Of a stretch of DNA of 64,000 bases, positions 27,389 to 36,484 are shown piece by piece; position 1 is the stretch's first letter; each line of letters starts with the position of its first letter. The position numbers and the translations under genes are program-made. Origin of the DNA: Flaviflexus ciconiae (lineage in GTDB: Bacteria; Actinomycetota; Actinomycetes; Actinomycetales; Actinomycetaceae); contig NZ_CP034593.1 in the NCBI RefSeq assembly GCF_003971195.1, positions 2,108,001 through 2,172,000 of the forward strand, read 5' to 3'. The notes under the pieces are model-generated. The model searched no databases, was not told the origin of the DNA, and saw nothing but the letters and a program-made list of their open reading frames with translations.

Positions 27389-29704
27389 ATGGCCGACAAG
27401 ACAGCAAAAAATCCGAAACGGCAATGGGGCGCCGAACGTGCGACGGCGCCCATGTCGATCAAGCATCCGGTCCCATCCCTGCGGAAGATTGTTGTCGGGC
27501 GAATCGCCATTATCGTCACCATTTTTGCCTGGTTCATGTACGTCATCACGACGATTATGAGGGAGTTTATCGAGGGCGATCCCGGGTCGCTCCGTTACGT
27601 TCTCGAAGCGGTCTCCTACGTTGCTGTTGTCACCGCACTGACCTTCTCGGCGCTGATGTATCTCCTCGCACGGCAGGGCGCCCTCTATCGCTTTCGGGAC
27701 CACATCCGGACACCACGCGGCCCCCTGGACCAACATTACGACGGGGCCGACGGCCACGACATCACGGTCCTCATTCCTTCCTACAAGGAGGAACTAGACG
27801 TTATTGCCAAGACTGTATGGTCGGCTGCGCTCCAGGAGTTCCCAAGCAAGCGGATTGTTTTACTCATTGACGACCCACCGAATCCCACAAACCCTGACGA
27901 TATTGCCCAGCTCAACGCGGCCAGGGACCTGCCGGCACGGATCGCAGCCGCACTGGACGAGCCCCGGAGCCGGCTCGAACACACTTCCGCCGTCGTTCAC
28001 GACGAACTCGAGGGTGCCGAGACCGCACCTCGCGACATTCTGTCCCTGGTTGCCGCGGACTACGGCTACGCCTCCGAATGGCTGGAAACCATGGCGTGTG
28101 AGCATCCGCTTGTTGACCACACCGATGCGTTCTTTGTTGAGCGGGTCCTACGCGGGCTCGCTGGCGACCTGAAGCTCACGAAAATCGCGCTGGATGGTGC
28201 GCTGGATCAACAGCAGTCTCCCACTCCGACCAGGCTCCTTCAGTTGCACAACCGCCTGGTGCGGATCTTCTCGGCCGAAATCATGGTATTCGAACGGAAG
28301 GCCTACGATTCCCTCTCGCACGAGGCGAACAAGGCAATGAACCTCAACTCCTATATCGGGATCATGGGAAAACGGTGGCGGATTGAGAAAACACCTAGCG
28401 GTCAGGTCCTTACCGAGGTCGGTGCCCACTCAGAATGCGATCTTGATATTCCGTGGACCAAGTACCTGCTGACGCTCGACGCCGACTCCATGCTGCTCCG
28501 GGACTACTGCGTGCGTCTCGTTCACGTCCTGGAGGAGCCCGGCAACGAACGCATTGCCGTTATCCAAACCCCGTACTCTTCGTACCGTGGCGCGCCGTCC
28601 CGCATTGAGCGCATGGCGGGGGCGACAACAGATTTGCAACACAACCTTCACCAGGGCATGAGCTACTACAACGCCACGTTCTGGGTGGGTGCGAATGCGG
28701 TGATCCGACGGGATGCTCTCGAGGACATTGTCGAGAAGCAGACCGTGGGTGGCTTCGAGATCCGCACCTATGTTCAGGACCGCACGGTTATTGAGGACAC
28801 CGAGTCAAGTATTGACCTCGGCACTCACGGGTGGACTCTGTTGAACTATCCGGAGCGGCTCAGCTACTCGGCGACGCCACCCGATTTCGGTTCCCTTATC
28901 GTTCAGCGCAGGCGCTGGGCCAACGGCGGCCTTCTCATCCTCCCCAAGTTTGCACGGCAGTTGCGCGAACGCCGATACCGGCGCGACCGGGTCCTGCACC
29001 GAGAGATCTGGCTCCGCATCAACTACATGGCATCGATCGCGTGGGCCAGCGCCGGTCTCGTGTTCCTCCTGGGCTACCCGTACGACAGCAGGTTGCTCAG
29101 CCCCTGGGTGATCCTTGCCGCCGCACCCTACTTCCTGTGCATGGCGTCCGACCTGAAGTATTCCGGGCACCGACGTACCGACATTTTCCGGATCTACGGC
29201 TTCAACCTGGTGCTTCTCGCGGTCAACATCGCCGGTGTCGTGAAATCAATCCAGCAGGCACTGACAAACACGAAGATCCCGTTCGCGCGTACTCCGAAGG
29301 TGCAGGACCGCACTGCCGCCCCTGGAATCTATGTTTTCATTCCCTACGTCATCGTCGGCTTCTCCGTCCTCACCCTTATTCGCGACTATCAGGCCGAGAA
29401 CTGGGGAAACGCAATCTTTGCCGCAACGAACGCGATCCTATGTACGTACGCGATCATCGCCTACATTGGCATCCGCGCTTCCCTTGTCGACATGGTTCTC
29501 GGTGTCGTGAACTGGCTCTACGTCCCGGACGTTCCCTCCCGCCGGCAGCTGAAGAAGAAGGAAGAAGAGGAGCGGGCGGCCCGCCGCGCCAAAGGCGCTT
29601 CAGAGCCCGTCGAGTGGGAACGGATTCTTTACGACGGTGACCGCAGGTTGGGCCCAGACGTGAAGCGTAAGAACGACCTGCGCCGCAGGATCACCCCGAG
29701 GTAG
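27389..29704 (+). CDS. processive family 2 glycosyltransferase (cellulose/hyaluronan synthase-like)
   Basis: 771 residues. Two N-terminal transmembrane helices (about residues 37-57 and 72-90) precede a cytoplasmic GT-A domain with all processive GT2 signatures: DD at about 160 (LLIDDPP), DxD at about 363 (LDADS), ED at about 468 (VIEDTES) and QRRRW at about 506. Five further helices follow, then a basic tail rich in Lys, Arg and Glu. No PilZ domain is seen. It probably polymerises and exports a beta-linked polysaccharide; the sugar is unknown. The GH18/CBM gene starts 4 bp after its stop. Confidence 0.9.
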   Translation: MADKTAKNPKRQWGAERATAPMSIKHPVPSLRKIVVGRIAIIVTIFAWFMYVITTIMREFIEGDPGSLRYVLEAVSYVAVVTALTFSALMYLLARQGALYRFRDHIRTPRGPLDQHYDGADGHDITVLIPSYKEELDVIAKTVWSAALQEFPSKRIVLLIDDPPNPTNPDDIAQLNAARDLPARIAAALDEPRSRLEHTSAVVHDELEGAETAPRDILSLVAADYGYASEWLETMACEHPLVDHTDAFFVERVLRGLAGDLKLTKIALDGALDQQQSPTPTRLLQLHNRLVRIFSAEIMVFERKAYDSLSHEANKAMNLNSYIGIMGKRWRIEKTPSGQVLTEVGAHSECDLDIPWTKYLLTLDADSMLLRDYCVRLVHVLEEPGNERIAVIQTPYSSYRGAPSRIERMAGATTDLQHNLHQGMSYYNATFWVGANAVIRRDALEDIVEKQTVGGFEIRTYVQDRTVIEDTESSIDLGTHGWTLLNYPERLSYSATPPDFGSLIVQRRRWANGGLLILPKFARQLRERRYRRDRVLHREIWLRINYMASIAWASAGLVFLLGYPYDSRLLSPWVILAAAPYFLCMASDLKYSGHRRTDIFRIYGFNLVLLAVNIAGVVKSIQQALTNTKIPFARTPKVQDRTAAPGIYVFIPYVIVGFSVLTLIRDYQAENWGNAIFAATNAILCTYAIIAYIGIRASLVDMVLGVVNWLYVPDVPSRRQLKKKEEEERAARRAKGASEPVEWERILYDGDRRLGPDVKRKNDLRRRITPR

Positions 29705-29708
29705 GACC

Positions 29709-31259
29709 ATGTCGAAGCGTTTTCCCGGGCGCAAGCTCTCCCTCGCTCGTCTCGCCTTTCTGATTGTCGTCCTCGTTGCCGTCGGGGTTGGCGGCATCAC
29801 GGGCTTCAACTCCTGGCAGGATTCCCGTACCGCAAGCGATAGCGAACCGTGGTTCGCTACCTACGTTGACGTCACAGCATCGCCGTCCTACGCGTTTGAG
29901 CAACCTGTCTCCGAACATGAACAGGATGTCATTCTCAGCTTTATCGTGGCGGCGGATGAGGCGACGTGCGAGGCAAGCTGGGGTGGCTACTACTCGCTCG
30001 AAGAAGCCCACCGGTCCCTCGATCTTGATCGCCGCATTGCCCGCCTCCAGCAGGGCGGCGGCTCCATCGTCATCTCACTGGGCGGGGAAGCCAACTCGGA
30101 ACTTGCCCTTGCCTGCGAGAACACCGACGATCTCGTCGACCAGTACCGGGCCATTATCGACCGTTACGAACCGGCCGCTCTCGATCTGGATATCGAAGGT
30201 CCGGCCCTCACCGATACTGCCTCCCGCGAGCGCCGTGCGGAAGCTATCGCCACCCTTCAAGAGGAGTACGGGGAGGAGTGGACGCCGGTATGGCTCACCC
30301 TGCCGGTAGGCCCGGAGGGTCTGACCGCCGACGGCGTCGACGTTGTGAAGGAGTTCCTCCACGCAGGGGTGGATATCGCGGGCGTCAACGCCATGACGAT
30401 GAACTACTCTTCGGAGCTGTCCGCCCAGGACATGGGCCAGCAGGTCATCGATTCCTTGGAAGCCACCCACCGACAGGTCATGGCAATCTACGCCGACGAT
30501 GGGCAACCCCTCGGCACTCACACAGCATGGCGGAAGATTGGGGCAACCCCAATGATCGGACAAAACAATGTTGCCTCCGACATTTTCACGCTCGATGATG
30601 CTCGCGTGCTTCGCAATTTTGCTAGCGATGTGGGGCTGGGCCGGATGTCGCTGTGGTCAGCGAACCGGGACCGTACGTGCGCCGATGCCTACGCCGATGG
30701 TCACATCATGTCCGACTCCTGCAGCGGCATCGACCAGGGCGCCAAGACCTTCGCAGGGATTCTCGGGAATGGCTTCACGGGTTCACCGGCAAGCACAGTT
30801 GCGGAGGATACGGATAGCCTGCGTCCCGAAGATATCGTTGACGATCCGGAGACCAGTCCGTACCCGATATGGAGTGCCACGTCCTCCTACCCGGCTGAGT
30901 CACGGGTGGTATGGCGGCAGAACGTTTACGTGTCGCAGTGGTGGAACTCGGCGATCCAACCCGACGATCCGGCTCTCAGTGCCGCCGATAATCCATGGCA
31001 GCTCATTGGCCCCGTTCTCCCTGGCGAGTCGCCCCTTCCGTTGCTTGAGCTTCCCGAGGGTCATTACGCGACATGGGATCCAGACGTGGAGTACCGCCGG
31101 GGTGACCGCGTCATCTTCGATACTGTCGCCTACGAGGCACAGTGGTGGACTGTCGGGGAGAACCCGGCTTCCGGCCAGGCAGATCCCGGATCCTCACCGT
31201 GGCGGGCACTTAGCCAGGACGAAATTGAACAGATCCTCGAGGAAGAATACGAGGAGTAG
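29709..31259 (+). CDS. membrane-anchored GH18-like hydrolase with two CBM5/12-type modules
   Basis: 516 residues. An N-terminal signal anchor (about residues 12-33) is followed by a GH18-like barrel with SxGG (VISLGGEAN) and the catalytic motif DLDIEG near residue 159. The first Asp of the usual DGxDxDxE is replaced, but the catalytic Glu is kept. Two Trp-rich chitin-binding-like modules follow at about residues 384-430 (IWSATSSYPAESRVVW) and 452-500 (TWDPDVEYRRGDRVIF). Such modules bind chitin or related glycans. It is tightly linked to the GT2 gene, suggesting it trims or releases the polymer. The substrate is inferred. Confidence 0.82.
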   Translation: MSKRFPGRKLSLARLAFLIVVLVAVGVGGITGFNSWQDSRTASDSEPWFATYVDVTASPSYAFEQPVSEHEQDVILSFIVAADEATCEASWGGYYSLEEAHRSLDLDRRIARLQQGGGSIVISLGGEANSELALACENTDDLVDQYRAIIDRYEPAALDLDIEGPALTDTASRERRAEAIATLQEEYGEEWTPVWLTLPVGPEGLTADGVDVVKEFLHAGVDIAGVNAMTMNYSSELSAQDMGQQVIDSLEATHRQVMAIYADDGQPLGTHTAWRKIGATPMIGQNNVASDIFTLDDARVLRNFASDVGLGRMSLWSANRDRTCADAYADGHIMSDSCSGIDQGAKTFAGILGNGFTGSPASTVAEDTDSLRPEDIVDDPETSPYPIWSATSSYPAESRVVWRQNVYVSQWWNSAIQPDDPALSAADNPWQLIGPVLPGESPLPLLELPEGHYATWDPDVEYRRGDRVIFDTVAYEAQWWTVGENPASGQADPGSSPWRALSQDEIEQILEEEYEE

Positions 31260-31309
31260 CAATCAGGCGCCGGCCGGATAGGGCTTTGGGGAGCCGCGGT
31301 TGGCCGCAG

Positions 31310-33652
31310 TCACTTACTGGCTTCACTGACGGGTTCGTCAACCACGGCATCCAGCCCGTGCTTCACGAACCTGTCAACAAGTTCATCAGCCAACAGTGGC
31401 TTGGCGAACCTGTACCCCTGCATGAACCGCACCCCGCTACCCCGCAAATACTTGTAGACATCATCGTTCTCCACGCCTTCAAAGATCACCGCGGCACCGG
31501 TTGCTTGGCCGAGCTCAACAATCATGTCGATGACGGTGTCGCTCTTGTTCGTGCCCAGGTCGGCGGATATTGAGCGATCAATTTTCAGGGTATCGAAGGG
31601 GAAGTGAATAACGGATTCGAGGGTGCACCCGGACGTTCCAAAGTTGTCTAGTGCGACGTGGAGGAAGGGCGTTTCAATCATGCGTTGCAGCCGGGTTGTC
31701 ACCCGGTCGTAACGTTTGCCAAGCGAGTTCTCAACGAGTTCCAGCGTGAGTTCAATACCGGCGCCTTCCCATTCGCTCTGGAGTGCCCCAATGAACTCGT
31801 CATCGGCAATCTGCTCCACATCGATGTTGATGTGAAGACTATTGAGTTCGGGAACGACCTGCTGGAACCGCCTCATATCGGCCAGGGATGTTCTCAGGAG
31901 GTAGATACTGAGTTCGGTTAGCTGCCCTTCGAACCGTGCACGTTCGGCAATCTGTTCGGCTGTGCTCCCTGCCAGCTCGGAGACACCCGGGCGAATCAGG
32001 GCCTCAAGGCTGACAATCTTTCCCGTTTCAGCATCGATGATCGGCTGGTACGCAAATGGCAGGCTCGCCTGCTTAATCACTTGCCTAATCGCGCCTATTT
32101 CCATCAGTTCCGAACGATCATTCCCGTTTCTACGGCCCTTCCTTCCCTCGTACATTCGGTAGTCTGCTTCTTCAATAAGGTGACGGGCTTCCGTGGTTCC
32201 TGGAAGGGAGAAAGACAGGCCGTAAGAGAGCTTCACCGGGATCCACAGAGATCCAACCTTGACGTGATCTGCGACCGCGGGGAGGATTACTTTCATTCGT
32301 TCGTGGCCCGCCTGCTTATCCTTAAGCCGCAGGAGGATGAGGCCGAACTCATCGCCACCGAGCCGCGCAACAAACTCATCTGCTTCTAACTGGTTGCGGA
32401 GCCTCTCACCGACCGTCTTGAGGAAGATATTGCCGGCCTCGTGCCCATACCGGTCATTCACTTTCTTGAAGCCATCAAGGTCGATATAGACAACCGCAAA
32501 ACCCCGTGTTGCTTCCTGCGCGGTTACTTCCAGGCCGTTCATGAATGCTCGATAGTTTGGAAGTTTCGTAATCGGGTCGGTGCGTGCCTGCCGGTACAAC
32601 TTTTCGTGATCGCTCCGCACGGTCACCATCGTGTCGCCAATATGGGCGATCGAGTCGAGAACCAGCTGATCCGCTTCCAGCAACGGTGCCTGGTTATTGC
32701 CGCGGCGGGCAATGAGGTGACCGTTGGCCATGGGAGATGAAATCTCGTTAATGTTCCTGCCAGCTTCGTCACGGAACTCAATCGCGTAGTTGGGCAGTGC
32801 CCTTTTCACGTACTGGAGCGCCGAATCCGAAATCGGCCTATCTTCGGACCAGGGCAGGCTGATCGCGGCATCGTGAACACCCGTGAGTTGGTTATTGATA
32901 ACCCTAATTGTCCACATCGTGGCGAGAACGAAGGCGATAAGGCCCGTGGCGAGCGTGACGTATGTTCCCGCCCAGTAGGGACCGAAGGCATTGCTTCGCT
33001 CCGCAATATAAACCTGGAGATAGCGACTGACCACGGCAAGGAGCGGAATACCAAAAATGGTCAGGGCCAGACGAATCGGTATGAGTGCTGCCAGTCCCTG
33101 CCGCACGGTAATCGGGGTGACCACGCTCAACCGAACCGTCGAGATTATTAATCGGGTGACAAGGTAGATGACGAGCGCTACCGCCGTGTAGTACTCGCGC
33201 CACCCGTACTCACCAGCAAGCCATTCCACGGCCGAAAGAGCGACAATGGCACTGCCAAGCTGGTAGCACAGATACTCCATCACGTCCCAGATGAGGCGGA
33301 CCCGCACAAAGAGGGCGGCAACGTTGGCAATTCCCCACAGCGCTATTGCCGTTCCCAGGTCCGTTCCCATGTAGAGCACGATGAGACTGGCAGGAGAGAT
33401 GTTGAAGATCAGCGTCGCATCGAGCCTAGAAACCGCCCCACCCAGGGTGGCGGACAGGGCTATGCCGGTGACGGTGACAACAATCCACAGCGGGTCCCAC
33501 CTCATGTCACCGAGACTCCAGGCGACACCAATCGTCGCGACGGCGACAACGGTCCAAATGATTCCCCAGGTGAGGGTTGCGCGATCGCTTAGCTTCCGCG
33601 GAACCGGCGCATGATGCACGTGATTGCCGTGGAAAAAAGACGCAGAAGTCAT
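31310..33652 (-). CDS. membrane GGDEF-EAL c-di-GMP enzyme
   Basis: 780 residues. About eight N-terminal transmembrane helices (residues about 25-275) form a MASE-like sensor, followed by a linker, a GGDEF domain with intact GGDEF near residue 432, and an EAL domain. In the EAL domain the EALIRP motif (about 548), HINID, LELVEN, LKIDRS, FEGVEN and MQGYRF are kept. The usual DDFGTGYSSL loop reads DNFGTSGCTL, so one metal-binding Asp is Asn. The cyclase is predicted active; phosphodiesterase activity is doubtful. It is convergent with the polysaccharide genes. Confidence 0.92.
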   Translation of the reverse strand: MTSASFFHGNHVHHAPVPRKLSDRATLTWGIIWTVVAVATIGVAWSLGDMRWDPLWIVVTVTGIALSATLGGAVSRLDATLIFNISPASLIVLYMGTDLGTAIALWGIANVAALFVRVRLIWDVMEYLCYQLGSAIVALSAVEWLAGEYGWREYYTAVALVIYLVTRLIISTVRLSVVTPITVRQGLAALIPIRLALTIFGIPLLAVVSRYLQVYIAERSNAFGPYWAGTYVTLATGLIAFVLATMWTIRVINNQLTGVHDAAISLPWSEDRPISDSALQYVKRALPNYAIEFRDEAGRNINEISSPMANGHLIARRGNNQAPLLEADQLVLDSIAHIGDTMVTVRSDHEKLYRQARTDPITKLPNYRAFMNGLEVTAQEATRGFAVVYIDLDGFKKVNDRYGHEAGNIFLKTVGERLRNQLEADEFVARLGGDEFGLILLRLKDKQAGHERMKVILPAVADHVKVGSLWIPVKLSYGLSFSLPGTTEARHLIEEADYRMYEGRKGRRNGNDRSELMEIGAIRQVIKQASLPFAYQPIIDAETGKIVSLEALIRPGVSELAGSTAEQIAERARFEGQLTELSIYLLRTSLADMRRFQQVVPELNSLHINIDVEQIADDEFIGALQSEWEGAGIELTLELVENSLGKRYDRVTTRLQRMIETPFLHVALDNFGTSGCTLESVIHFPFDTLKIDRSISADLGTNKSDTVIDMIVELGQATGAAVIFEGVENDDVYKYLRGSGVRFMQGYRFAKPLLADELVDRFVKHGLDAVVDEPVSEASK

Positions 33653-33714
33653 GGTATTAACGTATCGACAACCCGTCTCAAATCACACGATTTGGGACAC
33701 AATTACGTCACAAA

Positions 33715-35172
33715 TCAGCACTCGACGACGTTGACCGCGAGACCACCCTCAGATGTTTCCTTATACTTCGAATGCATGTCAGCGCCCGTTTGCCTCATCG
33801 TTTCTATAACGGTGTCAAACGAAACGGTGTGCTGACCATCGCCCCACAGGGCAAGCCGCGCGGCATTAATTGCTTTCACGGCACCAATGGCGTTGCGTTC
33901 AATGCAGGGGATCTGGACAAGCCCTCCCACCGGATCGCACGTGAGCCCCAGGTTGTGCTCCATGGCGATCTCAGCGGCATTCTCCACCTGCTCGGGTGTG
34001 CCACCCAGGGCTTCCGCCAGTCCGGCGGCCGCCATGGCGCTCGCCGACCCAACTTCGCCCTGGCAGCCAACCTCGGCACCGGCAATCGACGCATTGGTTT
34101 TGATCAGGGCCCCGATAGCGGTGGCGGCAAGAAAGTAGCGGCGCTGCCCCTCCTCACTCGCATCTTCCACCTCCTGGCAGTAGTACGTGAAAACCGCAGG
34201 TACGATCCCTGCCGCACCGTTTGTGGGAGCCGTGACAACCCGATGGCCGGAGGCGTTCTCTTCATTAACCGCGAGCGCCCACAGGTTCACCCAGTCAATT
34301 CCCGACATGGAGTCCGCCTTGGTCGTTTCGGACAGCTCCCGATAAAGGCTGGGCGCTCTCCTGCGCACACCGAGCCCGCCAGGTAGCGTGCCTTCGGTGG
34401 AGACACCTGCCTTGATGCAGTCCGCCATGGCGGCAGCAATGTCGGAGATGTACTGAAGAACATCGCCCTCCGATCGGGCAGCGATCTCGTTTTCCCAGAC
34501 AATGTCAGAGATTCTCTTCCCGTTTTCCCTGCATAGGACGAGCAGCTCGTCGGCTGTGGAAAACGTGTATGGGGCAGGCCGGGAGTGGGCTGCCTGGGAT
34601 TCACTGGATGCCATGGCCCGAACATCGGGAGAATTCGCGGGATCGTCGGACAGGTCCTCCATGATGAACCCGCCACCGATCGAATAGTACGTGCGCGAGT
34701 AGCTGTCGCTACCGGCGTGCACGGTAATTTCCAGGGCGTTCACGTGGTAGGGCCGTCGGATCCGCGGGGAGTAGATCATGTCGGCCTCAAGATCGTAGGG
34801 AACACTTCCTACTTCCCCGAGCTGAATCCGTCCCGTTTCTGCCACGGTATCCATGATTCCGTCGACCACTTCAATCCCTACGGCATCCGGTCGATATCCG
34901 GCAAGGCCCAGGAGGACCGCCCGATCCGTCCAGTGGCCGCGACCGGTAGCGCCAAGCGAACCGAACAGTTCAACGGTTACGCGCTCAGCAGGCTTGTCTC
35001 CCAACCAGTCGCGCGCGACTGTCGCGAAGGCGTGCCCCGCCTTCATGGGTCCCACCGTGTGCGAGGAGGAGGGCCCAATTCCGATCCGGAACATGTCGAA
35101 GACCGATAGCGGTCTCGTGGCCTGTTCAGCTTTGATCTGGCCGGCAACGATGGCGGCTGGGGACGAACGCAT
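33715..35172 (-). CDS. sdaA: L-serine ammonia-lyase (iron-sulfur type, single chain)
   Basis: 485 residues, the single-chain form with beta and alpha domains fused. It deaminates L-serine to pyruvate using a [4Fe-4S] cluster. The N-terminal [21 protein letters not shown] and the alpha-domain [37 protein letters not shown] are diagnostic, and cluster cysteines are visible. GAAGGG precedes the ATG. It lies 5 bp downstream of the Nudix gene and is the last gene of a three-gene unit. Confidence 0.95.
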   Translation of the reverse strand: MRSSPAAIVAGQIKAEQATRPLSVFDMFRIGIGPSSSHTVGPMKAGHAFATVARDWLGDKPAERVTVELFGSLGATGRGHWTDRAVLLGLAGYRPDAVGIEVVDGIMDTVAETGRIQLGEVGSVPYDLEADMIYSPRIRRPYHVNALEITVHAGSDSYSRTYYSIGGGFIMEDLSDDPANSPDVRAMASSESQAAHSRPAPYTFSTADELLVLCRENGKRISDIVWENEIAARSEGDVLQYISDIAAAMADCIKAGVSTEGTLPGGLGVRRRAPSLYRELSETTKADSMSGIDWVNLWALAVNEENASGHRVVTAPTNGAAGIVPAVFTYYCQEVEDASEEGQRRYFLAATAIGALIKTNASIAGAEVGCQGEVGSASAMAAAGLAEALGGTPEQVENAAEIAMEHNLGLTCDPVGGLVQIPCIERNAIGAVKAINAARLALWGDGQHTVSFDTVIETMRQTGADMHSKYKETSEGGLAVNVVEC

Positions 35173-35177
35173 GATTT

Positions 35178-35603
35178 CTACCCTTCGATATCGATGGTCA
35201 ATCGTTTTCGTAGTGCGGGAACGACATGCTTGGCGAGGAGTGGTGCCAGGCTTGCCGGGATATTATCCGAGAGGTCCAGCCACTTGAGTTCAGCTATCTC
35301 TGCTCGGGCAGTGAGGCCTGCGGCTTCGCGCTCGGTGAGAGGCTCGGCCAAGAATACGGTCGACGATACCCTCCATCCGGGTTCGTTCGCCGCATCTTCG
35401 TCGAACTCGCCAAGGAGTTCCAGCTGGTCTTCAGTTCTCATGAGATCAACTTCTTCGAGAATCTCTCGGGAGGCGGCCTGGACCGGGGTTTCTCCCGGCT
35501 CCAGCTTTCCGCCAACCAGCATGTACTTACTCGTGTTTTTCTTTCGGACGGTCAGGAGTTTCCCGTCGGACACGAAGCAGACACCGGTGATTGTGAGAAT
35601 CAT
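35178..35603 (-). CDS. Nudix hydrolase
   Basis: 141 residues. The Nudix box reads GKLEPGETPVQAASREILEE followed by VDL; the REx2EE core is kept and the usual Gly after EE is Asp. Substrate is a nucleoside diphosphate derivative that cannot be specified. Its start overlaps the stop of the thiamine-binding-like gene by 4 bp, and it lies 5 bp upstream of sdaA, so the three are co-transcribed. Confidence 0.9.
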   Translation of the reverse strand: MILTITGVCFVSDGKLLTVRKKNTSKYMLVGGKLEPGETPVQAASREILEEVDLMRTEDQLELLGEFDEDAANEPGWRVSSTVFLAEPLTEREAAGLTARAEIAELKWLDLSDNIPASLAPLLAKHVVPALRKRLTIDIEG

Positions 35604-35899
35604 GAAAGGAGCTCGTTGACGCGGTCCACCTTGGCGGTGAGCTGGCCCGTGAAACCGGGACGAATATCGGCTTTCATGACGAGCGAAACTCGCGGCGACA
35701 CTGCTGCCACCGCCTCGGTAGCTCGCTTCACGACTTCCATGACCTCATCCCAGGCGCCCTCAATCGTCGTAAACATCGAGGTAGTTTCGTGTGGCAGGCC
35801 GGATTCTCGGACTATGCGGATCGCGGAGGCGACAGCCTCGGAGACCGATCCGTCTTCGGTTTGAGCGGTTGTGGGGGCAACAGAGAAGGCAAGTAACAT
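35600..35899 (-). CDS. MTH1187/YkoF-like thiamine-binding family protein
   Basis: 99 residues from the ATG at 35899; a GTG six codons upstream (35917) is an alternative. LLAFSVAPT, IVRESGLPHETTSMFTTIEG and VMKADIRPG are typical of this small ferredoxin-fold family, which includes thiamine/HMP-binding YkoF-like proteins. A binding role is inferred. It heads the Nudix-sdaA unit. Confidence 0.8.
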   Translation of the reverse strand: MLLAFSVAPTTAQTEDGSVSEAVASAIRIVRESGLPHETTSMFTTIEGAWDEVMEVVKRATEAVAAVSPRVSLVMKADIRPGFTGQLTAKVDRVNELLS

Positions 35900-36017
35900 G
35901 TTCTCACGGTAGTTCACTAACCTGGGCGAAATCTATGAAGGAAAGAGCCCTTAACCCCCTCAAAGCAGATCGTTTCCCGCTACAGTGGAATGAAGCCACC
36001 AGACGGAGGAAGTACTT

Positions 36018-36482
36018 ATGCCAACTATGAACGTCGAGTCATTTAACCTGGATCACCGCAGGGTTGATGCCCCGTACATTCGCGTTGCCGATGTGAAGCA
36101 CCTCCCTCACGGGGATGTGCTGACGAAATACGATGTGCGGTTCTGCCAGCCGAACGTTGATCACTTGGAAATGGACACCATTCATTCTATTGAGCACACG
36201 TTTGCTGAGCTCTCGCGTAACCATTCGGACCACGTCATCGACTTTTCCCCTATGGGGTGCCAGACCGGCTTCTACCTGCTCATGTCGGGTGAGCCCGCCG
36301 AAGAGGAGATCCGGAACCTTGTCGCCCGTACCCTCACCGACCTCATTGATGCCGACGAAGTTCCCGCAGCCAACGAAGTTCAGTGCGGATGGGGGGCCAA
36401 CCACAGCCTCACGGGCGCAAAGCAGGCCGCTAAGGCCATGCTCGATAAGCGCGATTCGTGGGCAAACGTGATGAAAGACTGA
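36018..36482 (+). CDS. luxS: S-ribosylhomocysteine lyase (LuxS)
   Basis: 154 residues. LuxS splits S-ribosylhomocysteine into homocysteine and DPD, the AI-2 precursor. The metal site is HSIEH (His56, His60) with Cys123 in VQCGWG; Glu59 and Cys81 (MGCQTGF) are the catalytic pair. GGAGG lies 8 bases before the ATG. It is immediately followed by the MTA/SAH nucleosidase that makes its substrate, 2 bp apart. Confidence 0.97.
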   Translation: MPTMNVESFNLDHRRVDAPYIRVADVKHLPHGDVLTKYDVRFCQPNVDHLEMDTIHSIEHTFAELSRNHSDHVIDFSPMGCQTGFYLLMSGEPAEEEIRNLVARTLTDLIDADEVPAANEVQCGWGANHSLTGAKQAAKAMLDKRDSWANVMKD

Positions 36483-36484
36483 TC

